This document shows positions 51,474 to 59,574 of a stretch of DNA of 64,000 nt, one piece after another. The notes beneath the pieces are model-generated. The model made no database searches and was not told the DNA's origin. It saw only the letters and a list, made by a program, of their open reading frames with translations. Numbering within the stretch: the stretch's first letter is position 1; each line of letters opens with the position of its first letter. Origin of the DNA: Aeromicrobium sp. 9AM (GTDB lineage: Bacteria > Actinomycetota > Actinomycetes > Propionibacteriales > Nocardioidaceae); the NCBI RefSeq assembly GCF_902506105.1, contig NZ_LR733304.1, forward strand, positions 1,532,125 through 1,596,124, written 5' to 3'. The translations under genes were made by a program, and so were the position numbers.

Positions 51474-51941
51474 ATGCAAGAGTCATGGTCCCTCGGGACA
51501 CTCATCGGCCTACCGGTCTTCATCGTGTCCATCGTCGGTCTTCTGATCGCAGCCGTCTGGTTGCGGAAGTTGAACGAGCGCGTGGACACCTACGACAAGG
51601 GCCTCCCAATCATCGCGTCCTGGGCATCGCTCGGCATCGCGATCGTGGTCACGATCATCGCGGCATGGGGCTTCTACCCATACAGCGCTGAGTACCACCA
51701 GTGGCGCACCGTCAGTGGTGACGTGACCGACGTCAACTCGCGCATCTTGTCGACAGGCAAGTCGTCGATCAATCAGCGCTTCGTCGTCGAGATCGACGGA
51801 CAGGCATACGGCTGCGACGACACCCGCTGCGCCTCCGTCAAGGTAGGCGACGTCCTGACCATCTCCTGTAAGCGGGAGTGGCAGTACGCGGGCGTTGACG
51901 GCTACGGCTGCAACTTCGTGAGCAACGAGGCCCGCGCATGA
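51474..51941 (+). CDS. Phage membrane protein with extracellular domain
   Basis: A 155-residue protein with two N-terminal membrane helices (about residues 10-28 and 45-65) and a C-terminal soluble beta-rich domain with four cysteines, probably outside. Ribosome site AAGGAG. Could be a superinfection-exclusion or envelope protein, by analogy only. Confidence 0.6.
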   Translation: MQESWSLGTLIGLPVFIVSIVGLLIAAVWLRKLNERVDTYDKGLPIIASWASLGIAIVVTIIAAWGFYPYSAEYHQWRTVSGDVTDVNSRILSTGKSSINQRFVVEIDGQAYGCDDTRCASVKVGDVLTISCKREWQYAGVDGYGCNFVSNEARA

Positions 51942-52192
51942 TCACCCCCACCTCCCCGTCAACAGCATCTGAGGCATCCCACGCACGCCAGTACGGCGCG
52001 ATTGATGACATCATCCGGGCTGCACAACTCGCCGACTACATCCCCCGACGCGCGAAAGCTCGTCACGTGGAGGAGTTCGGCAGCGAGTTCGACCGGCACA
52101 TCAGTGAGTCTGCTGCGTGGATCATCCGGTGCGTTCGCGTGCATCCGAACCGTCCAGTGGGCGCGCATGTGGCTTGGGGGACAGCGCGATGA
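51938..52192 (+). CDS. Hypothetical phage protein
   Basis: An 84-residue protein with a helical, basic central part (IIRAAQLADYIPRRAKARHVEEFG). Coupled to both neighbours by ATGA overlap. No family. Confidence 0.55.
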   Translation: MITPTSPSTASEASHARQYGAIDDIIRAAQLADYIPRRAKARHVEEFGSEFDRHISESAAWIIRCVRVHPNRPVGAHVAWGTAR

Positions 52193-52764
52193 GTGGACCG
52201 AACCCAGACTGCGCCTCTCGCAATCGACCTCACGGCCCTCACACCCTGTTCGGTCCTGGCGGAAACAAGCCCGGCTCGCATTGTGCCGGACTGCCCGAGC
52301 CGGATGAGCGCCAGATCGTGCCAGCGGTCTCGGCAACCGACGGTGCCGCGAAAGTCAGCGACAAACTCAACTGGACGATCGACCAGAACCACCAGTTGCA
52401 GGCCGAGGTCGAACGGTTGCGGAAGGCCGTGATCGAAGTGCCACCCCGCCTCGCTGGACTGATGGCTGATCTCGGCGGTGAACTACAGAAGGAGCGGGAG
52501 TGGATCGCTGACTTCATCCCGTTGGTCGAGCGGGTGCAGGACGAGCGGGACCGGCTCAAGGCGGTGTTGACGAAGGCTCTGGCGTTAGCCGATCGGGCCT
52601 GCATCTGCGACGAGTGCGAGGCATACCGCGACGACCTCCGCGCCGCCCTGTCGTCCACTGATCCTGCGACCGAGGCCAACGAGGTCGACCGGTATCACCA
52701 GGCCAACTGTGTGACCACGCCGGACACGCGGTGCACATGCCCTGACCCCGAGGCCACCTCATGA
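52189..52764 (+). CDS. Coiled-coil protein with C-terminal cysteine cluster
   Basis: A 191-residue protein with a coiled coil in the middle (about residues 65-145; NHQLQAEVERLRKAV, ERVQDERDRLKAVL) and Cys pairs (CICDEC and CTCP) in the C-terminal third. Possible zinc binding. Function unknown. Confidence 0.6.
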   Translation: MSGPNPDCASRNRPHGPHTLFGPGGNKPGSHCAGLPEPDERQIVPAVSATDGAAKVSDKLNWTIDQNHQLQAEVERLRKAVIEVPPRLAGLMADLGGELQKEREWIADFIPLVERVQDERDRLKAVLTKALALADRACICDECEAYRDDLRAALSSTDPATEANEVDRYHQANCVTTPDTRCTCPDPEATS

Positions 52765-52943
52765 TCGAACTCATCGCCTACACCATCGTCGCCCTCGCGC
52801 TCACCGTCGCACTCTGGGCACTCCCGCTCTGGTGGTTCCGATCCACAGCAGCAGCAGACACCTACCGCCGCGAATGGACCACAGGCAGGGACCAGCACTA
52901 CAGCGATGACCGTGACGCCCTCCTGCGACGGAGAGCCTCATGA
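52761..52943 (+). CDS. Small single-pass membrane protein
   Basis: A 60-residue protein with one N-terminal helix (IVALALTVALWALPLWW) and an Arg/Asp-rich cytosolic tail. Coupled on both sides. Function unknown. Confidence 0.55.
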   Translation: MIELIAYTIVALALTVALWALPLWWFRSTAAADTYRREWTTGRDQHYSDDRDALLRRRAS

Positions 52944-53050
52944 GCGCGCACACGATGTCGAACCTCACACCAGTCGACGCTGGCATCCTCCTCGCACTGT
53001 TGGCGCTGATCCTGCTGGCGATGTTCTTCAACCTTCGGGACCGGTCATGA
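52940..53050 (+). CDS. Very small membrane peptide
   Basis: A 36-residue peptide with one Leu/Ala-rich membrane helix (GILLALLALILLAMFF). ATGA overlaps at both ends. Function unknown. Confidence 0.55.
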   Translation: MSAHTMSNLTPVDAGILLALLALILLAMFFNLRDRS

Positions 53051-53679
53051 GTGGGGAGACAGAGCGCACGTGCAGCAAGTGCGACAAGACGCAGCCGATC
53101 GACGAGTACTACGAACTGCGATCCGGCGTCAACGGGCGGATGGCTCACTGCCGAACCTGCAACAACAAGCGCCCGCCAACCGAGAACCGAGTCATCTACA
53201 AGCGAGCCCGCAACCGGGCATACGCCGACTTGGTCAAGCGTCATGCGGACGAGTTCAACGCGCTGCTCGAGGATCACAAGGCTAAGGCCCTCGCCGAGCT
53301 TGAGGAACTGAGGGAAGCGGCTGCGACTCAACGTGACGAAGATGTCGCTCTCCCCCGGTTGAAGCCGGGGCCGAAGCGCAATACCGACTCGTCGGTGGTC
53401 GACCGGCTGGACGTTGCCCGGTGCCCGCACTGCCACTCGTACCACGATCACGGTCACGAATGTGAGACGTGCGGCGACGTGCCGGTTGAACTCGTCGACG
53501 CTGGTCTGGACATCGACTACGTGGCGATCGAGCGACGCATGAAGGGTGACCGCTCGGTCGTGCTGAACCGGGACGAGAGCCACGAACTGATCCGTCTATG
53601 GATCCAACAGGGCGGCACTGTCACCTCCTGCGTGAACACCACTGGCATCCGTGCTGACCGATTGGACGTGTCCGCATGA
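53047..53679 (+). CDS. Two-zinc-finger phage protein
   Basis: A 210-residue protein with an N-terminal zinc finger (CSKCDKTQPIDEYY...CRTC, about residues 9-42) of the type found before HNH nucleases, a basic helical linker, and a second Cys/His cluster (CPHCHSYHDHGHECETC, about 125-145). The C-terminus looks like a small helical domain. No HNH motif is present. Probably nucleic-acid-binding. Confidence 0.65.
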   Translation: MSGETERTCSKCDKTQPIDEYYELRSGVNGRMAHCRTCNNKRPPTENRVIYKRARNRAYADLVKRHADEFNALLEDHKAKALAELEELREAAATQRDEDVALPRLKPGPKRNTDSSVVDRLDVARCPHCHSYHDHGHECETCGDVPVELVDAGLDIDYVAIERRMKGDRSVVLNRDESHELIRLWIQQGGTVTSCVNTTGIRADRLDVSA

Positions 53680-53945
53680 CCGCCAACGATCCCACCGCCC
53701 CCGATGCACCCCGCGTTCTCAAGGCCGGATGCCGGGTCACTGATTCACGTCCCTGCCCGCAGCATTTCGACATCGCGGACCACAGATTGGACCCGCGCAA
53801 CAAGTCGTGGGTGCATCCGGTCCTGTCTGAGCGCGGCTACTGGATCTGCCCGCCGCTCGAATGTGTTGCCGACTCGAACGTGCTGCACGACATCGACGAC
53901 ATCCACCTTTGCCGCGAATGCATGCCCGAGGAGGTGGCGAAGTGA
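53676..53945 (+). CDS. Cys-rich hypothetical phage protein
   Basis: An 89-residue protein with six cysteines, including the pair in CRECMPEE near the C-terminus; likely metal-binding. Coupled directly to the exonuclease gene (GTGA overlap). Confidence 0.55.
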   Translation: MTANDPTAPDAPRVLKAGCRVTDSRPCPQHFDIADHRLDPRNKSWVHPVLSERGYWICPPLECVADSNVLHDIDDIHLCRECMPEEVAK

Positions 53946-54790
53946 GCGCCGATACTGCCGTCCTCGACAACATGGACGAAGCCGAGTATCACGCCCATCC
54001 AGCGCTGTCGGCGACCGGCATGAAGTGGCTCCTGCGATCCCCGCTGCACTACCGGCAGATGATCGACAACCGTGTCGAGAAGGCCGTGTTCGATCTAGGC
54101 CATGCGGTCCACGCCAAGGTGCACGGAGTCGGCGCCGGCGTCATTGCCATCCCTGAGAACGTCCTGTCCAAGTCGGGCACCACAGGCACCAACGCTGCAC
54201 GTGACTTCATCGAGAAGGCTCGGGCCAAGGGGCTCGTCCCACTCAAGGCGGAGACGGTCGAGAAGGTCGACCGCATCGCCGAGGCTGTCCTGCGCAACGT
54301 CAAGGCGCGCAACCTCCTCGAGCTTCCCGGCCGAACCGAACTGAGCCTGTTCGCCACCGACGAAGAGACGGGCGTCCAGTTGCGCGGGCGCCTCGACCGA
54401 CTCACCGACTCGCACATCCCCATCGACCTCAAGTCGACCGGCGACGTCCGACGCTACAAGATCCAGCGCACCATCGAGGACTTCGGCTACGACATCCAGG
54501 CCGAGACGTACCGCACGTTGGTGCGTCTGGCGCTGGGCGTCGAACCGAGACCGATGCAACTGATCTTCGTAGAGACCGACCCACCCCATGAGGTGCGCGT
54601 CGTTCAGTTGGCGCACGAGGACTGGATCAACGTCGGTCGGTCCAAGATGCGCGCGGCCATCCGTGTCTTCGCCCGATGCGCAGAGTCCGGCGAATGGCCC
54701 GGCGAGGACGACCAGTCCGACGAGATCGAAGCAATCGAACCGCTCCCCTACTACCTGATGATCAACGACCACTTGGAGGAAGTCTCATGA
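53942..54790 (+). CDS. RecE/Cas4-like PD-(D/E)XK exonuclease
   Basis: A 282-residue nuclease. Helical start DEAEYHAHPALSATGMKWLLRSP is typical of the phage exonuclease family (DUF3799/RecE-like). The catalytic core shows the H in GHAVHAKVHG, D in GRLDRL and D-x-K in PIDLKST, spaced as in Mg-dependent PD-(D/E)XK enzymes. It should resect double-stranded DNA ends for phage recombination with the ATPase encoded directly downstream. GTG start, 4-base overlap on both sides. Confidence 0.8.
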   Translation: MSADTAVLDNMDEAEYHAHPALSATGMKWLLRSPLHYRQMIDNRVEKAVFDLGHAVHAKVHGVGAGVIAIPENVLSKSGTTGTNAARDFIEKARAKGLVPLKAETVEKVDRIAEAVLRNVKARNLLELPGRTELSLFATDEETGVQLRGRLDRLTDSHIPIDLKSTGDVRRYKIQRTIEDFGYDIQAETYRTLVRLALGVEPRPMQLIFVETDPPHEVRVVQLAHEDWINVGRSKMRAAIRVFARCAESGEWPGEDDQSDEIEAIEPLPYYLMINDHLEEVS

Positions 54791-55650
54791 GCAACAGACG
54801 CACCCGTAAGCCCACCGGCAAGGCATCGTGGCCTCTCGTTCTTCTGGCCGGACAGCAGAAGTGTGGCAAGTCGTTCACGGCTTCCGTGTTCAGCGGCTCC
54901 GACCTGATCGACCGCACGTTCTACATCGAGGTCGGCGAGGGATCAGCGGATCAGTACGGCGCCATCCCCGGCGCACGCTACGAGATCGTCGAGCACGACG
55001 GCTCGTGGGCCGACATCCTCGCTGCCGTCGAGTGGGCCGTTGCGGAACCGAGACCAAACGGTAAGCCGCACGCCCTCGTCATCGACTCCATGACCGAGCT
55101 CTGGGGGCTGCTGTCCGATGAGCAGGACTCGATCGCCAGAGATCGCAACAAGAACACCATCACGATGGATCAGTGGAACAGCGCGAAGAAGCGTTGGCGC
55201 AAGGTCATCGACGCGGCGCGTAAGAACGCCGGCCCGGTCATCTTCACCGCCCGCTACAACGAGGTCACGGTGATGCGCAACGGCAAGCCGACCACCGACA
55301 AGGAATGGAAGGTCGACGCAGAGAAGAATCTCGCCTACGAGGTCGATGCGATCATCACGTGGAAGCAGCCGCGGGAGCCGTACATCAACGGTGTGCGCAC
55401 CGTTGCATTCGACGTGCCCCCTGGCGGCTTCGCGCCGAAAGATCCCGCGAACTTCGATCTCGACAAGTTCTTCCGGTCGTTGCAGATCGACGGTGCAGAC
55501 CGTGTGTACATCGCGCGCAAGGAAGATCCCGACGCACACACGCCAGCACCTGACGCCGTGACTCCTGACGATCCCGCCCTGAACTCGCAATGGGACGAAT
55601 CCCCCGAGCTGAAGTCGAACGCCGACTCGATCGTGGGCGGTGTGGCATGA
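54787..55650 (+). CDS. RecA-core phage ATPase, Sak4-like
   Basis: A 287-residue P-loop ATPase: Walker A GQQKCGKS (residues 22-29), Walker B ALVIDSMTEL (about 94-103), then KWKVDAEKNLAYEVDAIITW. The short RecA-like core matches the Sak4-type single-strand-annealing ATPases of phages, which sit beside an exonuclease. The C-terminus is acidic and low in complexity. Together with the upstream nuclease it forms a plausible recombination pair. Confidence 0.75.
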   Translation: MSNRRTRKPTGKASWPLVLLAGQQKCGKSFTASVFSGSDLIDRTFYIEVGEGSADQYGAIPGARYEIVEHDGSWADILAAVEWAVAEPRPNGKPHALVIDSMTELWGLLSDEQDSIARDRNKNTITMDQWNSAKKRWRKVIDAARKNAGPVIFTARYNEVTVMRNGKPTTDKEWKVDAEKNLAYEVDAIITWKQPREPYINGVRTVAFDVPPGGFAPKDPANFDLDKFFRSLQIDGADRVYIARKEDPDAHTPAPDAVTPDDPALNSQWDESPELKSNADSIVGGVA

Positions 55651-55850
55651 GCGGGCGTCCGAGTGTCGACAAGGTCAGTGGTCAGTTCTTCCGCAAGGGG
55701 AAGTGCGAGGTCTGTGGGAAGCACACCGAACGGCTGCGGACCTTCACGGCGACGACCTTCTCCGAGGTCGAGTCAAAGGGCGCTGCTTGGACTGAACCCC
55801 TGCGGCACCGGAAGTGTGAATGGCTCGCGATTCCCGAGGCAACCTCATGA
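55647..55850 (+). CDS. Small zinc-finger phage protein
   Basis: A 67-residue protein with CEVCGKH and a later RHRKC; a probable zinc knuckle. ATGA overlaps both ways. Function unknown. Confidence 0.55.
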   Translation: MSGRPSVDKVSGQFFRKGKCEVCGKHTERLRTFTATTFSEVESKGAAWTEPLRHRKCEWLAIPEATS

Positions 55851-56305
55851 GCAACCACGAGACCGACCGCGACATCGAAACCCAGCGCCAGATCCAGCAG
55901 TCCGCGCATGAGTCCGAGGTGTTCGAACAGTCGGACGCGGCGAAGGTTGCGGCAGTGGCGGCGGTGTGTGAGGCGGCCGAACTCAAGCAGGGTCACGCCG
56001 TTTGGTCCGCGCAGGTCACCACACGCGACATCCGCACAGCCCTCGTAGACCCGGATGCAGCCCTTGAGCGCGTGAGGGCCGAGGCGCGTGCTGAGGCGTT
56101 GCCGAGTGTGGAGGTAGTCGCCGCCAAGGTTCATGAGGCGTGGATGAAGACGAAACGCGAGCAGGGTGTGACGTCACGTCCGAGCGAGTGGGGCGAGGAG
56201 CAGATGGTCCCGTATGCCGACCTGAGTGAGCGCGCCAAGGATCTCGACCGATCCACCGTGTTGGCCGTGTTCGACGCCATCAAGGCGGTGACCCCCGATG
56301 TCTAA
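55847..56305 (+). CDS. Phage protein with C-terminal RyR-like domain
   Basis: A 152-residue protein. The N-terminal part is charged and helical. The C-terminal about 55 residues (KVHEAWMKTKREQGVTSRP, MVPYADLSERAKDLDRSTV) closely resembles the RyR domain (PF02026 pattern H-x-W...G...LVPY-x-x-L-x-x-x-x-K-x-x-D-R). RyR domains are found in phages and bacterial conflict genes and may bind nucleotides. Overlaps the next gene by 8 bases. Confidence 0.65.
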   Translation: MSNHETDRDIETQRQIQQSAHESEVFEQSDAAKVAAVAAVCEAAELKQGHAVWSAQVTTRDIRTALVDPDAALERVRAEARAEALPSVEVVAAKVHEAWMKTKREQGVTSRPSEWGEEQMVPYADLSERAKDLDRSTVLAVFDAIKAVTPDV

Positions 56306-56489
56306 CCACGCGACCCGCATCCTCCCCAACAACGCAGGCGCATTCAGACTCCACAGAACCACATGCGAAACGTGCGGCCCGTTGCATGACTGGACAACGG
56401 ACTACGACGACGCGAAGACAGCGAAACGACGACACGACTCACTGTGGGCCGCTGATGCTGTGGTCGCTACGGGGGTGAGCGGGGAATGA
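56298..56489 (+). CDS. Small hypothetical phage protein
   Basis: A 63-residue protein with a CETC pair and a helical middle (DDAKTAKRRHDSLW). Start overlaps the RyR-like gene by 8 bases. Function unknown. Confidence 0.5.
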   Translation: MSNHATRILPNNAGAFRLHRTTCETCGPLHDWTTDYDDAKTAKRRHDSLWAADAVVATGVSGE

Positions 56490-56626
56490 GTGAGTACGAA
56501 TGCTGCGCGTCGGGTTCGTGCGAGGTGTGCCGTCGACCGGTCGGATACACCCAGCAGCAGCGAGACGAAATCCGAGACTACGAGCCGCCGTGGGTCCGTC
56601 AACATCGCGCGGAGGGCTGGCTATGA
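56486..56626 (+). CDS. Small Cys-rich phage protein
   Basis: A 46-residue protein with four cysteines near the N-terminus (CCASGSCEVC), a possible zinc-binding knuckle, and an aromatic C-terminus. Four-base overlaps at both ends. Confidence 0.5.
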   Translation: MSEYECCASGSCEVCRRPVGYTQQQRDEIRDYEPPWVRQHRAEGWL

Positions 56627-56781
56627 CCGCGCGCACATGGCTCGTGCTAGCCGATGACGGGACCGAGGACGGTTGCGACTCATGGATCGGGCACGCAGCG
56701 AACGCCACTGACGCGTTGATCGGGTCGGGCTTTGATGCCGACGCGATATTCCAAGTCTCGCCATTCAGGAGTACCTCATGA
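56623..56781 (+). CDS. Small hypothetical phage protein
   Basis: A 52-residue protein with an alpha/beta pattern (TWLVLADDGTEDG...). Kept because of its perfect ATGA overlaps. Function unknown. Confidence 0.5.
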   Translation: MTARTWLVLADDGTEDGCDSWIGHAANATDALIGSGFDADAIFQVSPFRSTS

Positions 56782-57065
56782 CCCGCCGCAACGTCACGAT
56801 CCTCACCGACACCGACACCACCTCCCGCCCGGTCACCGTCATCTCACACACCGGCAGAGTCCTCAAGCGTCACGTTCACGACACCGGGATCACATGCGGC
56901 GGGATGCCTGTCGTTGCTGTCGATGGCGTGCTGTACGTCGTGGGGTTGATGCGCTCCGGCCACTGCATCGACAACCTGTGCCACCACTGCACATGGCCAC
57001 GATGCGAACACCACTGCCATCACACGCACGCCGCCGAAACAGTCGCACAGGAGACCACCACATGA
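56778..57065 (+). CDS. Cys/His-rich phage protein
   Basis: A 95-residue protein with a beta-strand N-terminus (RRNVTILTDT...RPVTVISHTG) and a C-terminal Cys/His cluster (CIDNLCHHCTWPRCEHHCHH), probably binding one or two metal ions. Function unknown. Confidence 0.55.
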   Translation: MTRRNVTILTDTDTTSRPVTVISHTGRVLKRHVHDTGITCGGMPVVAVDGVLYVVGLMRSGHCIDNLCHHCTWPRCEHHCHHTHAAETVAQETTT

Positions 57066-57367
57066 CCTGCACAACATGCGGCAAGAAGGGATGCGTCGGC
57101 CAACTTTGCCGACGATGCGCCACCAATGCCGCGAACAACCTCGAGCTCACAGGTGGGCAATGGCGCTACGACCCGGCCACACATGTACGGCGATGGGTGC
57201 GGGATTTGGTCGCTCAGACGTTCGATGAAGGCGCGCTTTGGCCTGCAATTTCAAGTAGACTGACAGGGACAACTCAAGACGTGAAACGGCCCGACCGAGA
57301 GTGCGCAAACACCTCAACCGGGCCTATCACAACCGCCCCTGAACAGACCAGGAGTAGCAATGACTAG
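57062..57367 (+). CDS. Zinc-ribbon phage protein
   Basis: A 101-residue protein opening with a CTTCGKKGCVGQLCRRC cluster (a treble-clef or small zinc ribbon), then a helical part and a low-complexity tail. It overlaps the next gene by 8 bases. Function unknown. Confidence 0.55.
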   Translation: MTCTTCGKKGCVGQLCRRCATNAANNLELTGGQWRYDPATHVRRWVRDLVAQTFDEGALWPAISSRLTGTTQDVKRPDRECANTSTGPITTAPEQTRSSND

Positions 57368-57656
57368 CCGCGATTATAGACAGAACTACGAGTGCAGCAA
57401 CAGGGAAGCTGAACTCCCTCCCGGACAGTGGCTCGGTGGCCTCGTTAAGCGATTCGTACCCGACCAGCCCGAGCTCGAATTCGCGCCCGCACCTTCCCAC
57501 TGCTACTGCGGTGCGCTGCTCATCGAAGGCGCCTGTGACGACTGCCTGACATGGGCCGTCAAGAACGCTCGCCAGTGGGAATGGGACCAACAGCGATGGG
57601 CCAACCGACATCGCGTGTGGCAGATCCTCGACGCGCGTAAGTCGGTGGCCGCATGA
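57360..57656 (+). CDS. Cys-rich phage protein
   Basis: A 98-residue protein with CYCGALLIEGACDDC (two Cys pairs) in the middle and an aromatic basic helix (WEWDQQRWANRHRVW) near the end. Likely zinc-binding. Function unknown. Confidence 0.55.
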   Translation: MTSRDYRQNYECSNREAELPPGQWLGGLVKRFVPDQPELEFAPAPSHCYCGALLIEGACDDCLTWAVKNARQWEWDQQRWANRHRVWQILDARKSVAA

Positions 57657-58018
57657 GTGACTTTACGAAAGTCCATGACGGACGCTCATACGGCTACTCG
57701 TGGACGGGACCAAAGTGGATGTGTAACGTCTGCCATCGCACTGGCTACAGCAACCCGAGCGAGCCTCGCGGATATAGCCAGTGGTACACCGCCTGCGAAC
57801 GCGGCCATAGCCCGTGTGAGTGGTGCGGGCGCGAGTTGACCCTGCGCATGGATGGAACGCCGAGAGTCCACTCCCGATGCAAGGAACGCCCCGACGAAGC
57901 CGAACTGCTGCGCCTTGTGGCCGCAGAGGTGGTCGCCGAGGTCCGCATGGGTGTGCGGGGACCATTGACGCCGACCTCAATGGCGGTACTCGATCGACTC
58001 ACCAGGGAGGTGTCGTGA
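57653..58018 (+). CDS. Double zinc-ribbon phage protein
   Basis: A 121-residue protein with CNVCHRTG and, after a spacer, CEWCGREL plus RCKE, forming one or two zinc ribbons, followed by a helical C-terminus (AELLRLVAAEVVAEV). Ends one base before the next start region. Function unknown. Confidence 0.55.
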   Translation: MSDFTKVHDGRSYGYSWTGPKWMCNVCHRTGYSNPSEPRGYSQWYTACERGHSPCEWCGRELTLRMDGTPRVHSRCKERPDEAELLRLVAAEVVAEVRMGVRGPLTPTSMAVLDRLTREVS

Positions 58019-58019
58019 G

Positions 58020-58448
58020 TTGCCATCCATCCGGCCCGAGAAATTCGACTCCCGCCCACACGTCCGAATCGACCACGGGCTGCCAGAAAATCGCAAAGTT
58101 GCCGACCTTTCCGACGCAGCTTTTCGTCTCTACATCGAAGCTATTTGCTTCTGCTCCCGAACCGAATCCAACGGCTACATCAGCGACGCACAGATGCGCC
58201 GACTCGGCTCAACCAAGGTCGTCCGCGAACTCCTGGACTCCGACCCTGAGAAGCCACTCGTGTTCAAGAGCGGCAAGGGCTATGAGGTCCGAGATTACCT
58301 GCAACACCAGCGATCCAAGGACGAAATCAGCCAACTCAGAAGCACCAGAACAACGTCCGGGACGCTCGGATCACACACCCGCTGGCACGTCGCGAGACGA
58401 CGCTTCGACCCCGAATGCGAACACTGCAAGGAGGAGCGAAGTGCATAG
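58020..58448 (+). CDS. Phage replication-initiator-like winged-helix protein
   Basis: A 142-residue protein started by TTG with a strong GGGAGG site 9 bases upstream. RVDHGLPENRKVADLSDAAFRLYIEAICFCSR-type opening and NGYISDAQMRRLGSTKVVRELLDS give the N-terminal winged-helix pattern of phage replisome-organiser and DnaD-like proteins; the C-terminus is Arg-rich with a CEHC pair. Immediately downstream lies an iteron array, which supports a role in origin binding. Confidence 0.6.
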   Translation: MPSIRPEKFDSRPHVRIDHGLPENRKVADLSDAAFRLYIEAICFCSRTESNGYISDAQMRRLGSTKVVRELLDSDPEKPLVFKSGKGYEVRDYLQHQRSKDEISQLRSTRTTSGTLGSHTRWHVARRRFDPECEHCKEERSA

Positions 58449-58643
58449 CAAACCGATAGCAAACCCCATAGCAAGTGCTATAGCAAACGCATTAGCAAAA
58501 CGATGCCTATGCGATAGCAATGTCAGTGTCATAGCCAATGTCAGTGTCAGAGGGTCTTTACCTAAGTCTGTCTATTGCATCTATCACCTGCCCCTGCACC
58601 GTCACTTAGGTGATAGGGCCAGCCTCGCAACGGCAGGGGCAGG
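58445..58643. other. Iteron array and nested inverted repeats: probable phage replication origin
   Basis: ATAGCAA-type repeats start at 58445, 58456, 58468, 58480, 58492, 58514 and 58531; the first five have an 11-12 bp period, about one helical turn. The last two are part of an 18-bp direct repeat containing CAATGTCAGTGTCA (58518 and 58536). Three nested inverted repeats follow: ACCTAAGT/ACTTAGGT (58560/58604), CTATCACC/GGTGATAG (58581/58609) and CCTGCCCCTGC/GCAGGGGCAGG (58587/58633). The region is the only long gap in the coupled gene train and follows the initiator-like gene. It is AT-richer than the rest. Confidence 0.7.
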
Positions 58644-58649
58644 CAAAGG

Positions 58650-59159
58650 ATGAACAAGACAGAGGCACAACGCATCGCAGCCGTGGTCAATCTGCTGCGT
58701 CCTGAATGGTCAACCGGGCTGCTGATGAAAGTGCTCGGAGACGACCGGATGATTCGCAGGCCATACGCCGACGCACTCATCGCCCTCACAGCCTGCGCCG
58801 TTGACTCGACCACCAAGCAGCCAGGACGCGTGCACGAGAACGGCACATGGTGGGCAGCGGTCTCAGCAGCCAACCCCAAGGGTCCGCAGTATCGCCAAGC
58901 TCGACCCGGTTACTGCGTCATCTGCGGCGAGCATTGGCCACTGCATGGAGAGCCGAATCAGTACGGCGGGCATCACTACGAGAACCCGCTGGACCCGCGC
59001 AAGTCCGCGCTACCCACCGACGAACAACGGGCCGCACTCGAAGCCGCACGCATCGAAGCCGAGAAGAAACTCACCGCCGCACGAGAAGCCGAGGTCAAAC
59101 GCGAAGTTCGCGACCCAGCGGACGTCATCGCCAACCACGCAACGAAGGAGAACGCATGA
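58650..59159 (+). CDS. Phage protein, possible replication accessory
   Basis: A 169-residue protein: helical N-terminal half with WSTGLLMKVLGDDRMIRRPYADALIALTACAVD, a Cys/His cluster (CVICGEHWPLHGEPNQYGGHHYE) and a charged helical C-terminus. AAAGGA precedes the ATG. Its place just after the origin and the helical N-terminus similar to helicase-loader-like phage proteins make a replication role plausible, not proven. Confidence 0.5.
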   Translation: MNKTEAQRIAAVVNLLRPEWSTGLLMKVLGDDRMIRRPYADALIALTACAVDSTTKQPGRVHENGTWWAAVSAANPKGPQYRQARPGYCVICGEHWPLHGEPNQYGGHHYENPLDPRKSALPTDEQRAALEAARIEAEKKLTAAREAEVKREVRDPADVIANHATKENA

Positions 59160-59368
59160 CCAACGCACACTCGGCCCTGAACACACTAAGCCTCGCAACA
59201 ATCCCGAAGTCACCACGACGCAGGAACCGTGCTGACCGGATCGCTGAAGCCCAGGTGTACGCGCTACTTGCCATCGCCGACGCCCTCGACGCAATCCGTG
59301 ACGAGTACGAACCACGCGCCCCGGCAACCGTCGACACCGCGCACGTTGAAGGTGGGGAGGAGTTGTGA
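59156..59368 (+). CDS. Small hypothetical phage protein
   Basis: A 70-residue protein with a basic N-terminal half (SPRRRNRADRI) and an Ala-rich helix. ATGA and GTGA overlaps with its neighbours. No family. Confidence 0.5.
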   Translation: MTNAHSALNTLSLATIPKSPRRRNRADRIAEAQVYALLAIADALDAIRDEYEPRAPATVDTAHVEGGEEL

Positions 59369-59574
59369 GTGAGTCACTCGAAGGCCGCGCGTGTCAGGCG
59401 ATCGTGGCCCACTTCGCGTACTTCAGCCAGTGGTGCAACGAGCCAGCGACGACCTTGTATCGCCCGGACACCTTCGTGTTGCCGATCCCGGTCTGCGACG
59501 AACACAACCCCGACAAACCAACCCCAACCCCCGCCGACATGACGCCGGCCGAAACGCAGGAGACAAGCGAATGA
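59365..59574 (+). CDS. Small phage protein with two cysteines
   Basis: A 69-residue protein started by GTG. N-terminal part CQAIVAHFAYFSQWC and a later C-D-E-H suggest a metal site; the C-terminus is Pro/Thr-rich. Function unknown. Confidence 0.5.
   Translation: MSESLEGRACQAIVAHFAYFSQWCNEPATTLYRPDTFVLPIPVCDEHNPDKPTPTPADMTPAETQETSE

Noticed and set aside
58445..58550. Possible CRISPR array
   Set aside because: Repeats are only 7-8 bases with 4-10 base gaps and no spacers of regular length; iterons fit better. No cas genes are present.
57820..58653. A 277-codon frame across the initiator-like gene and the iterons, with a repeated IANPIASAIANALA-type stretch
   Set aside because: Upstream it is out of frame with two well-supported genes; the peptide repeat merely reflects the DNA iterons.
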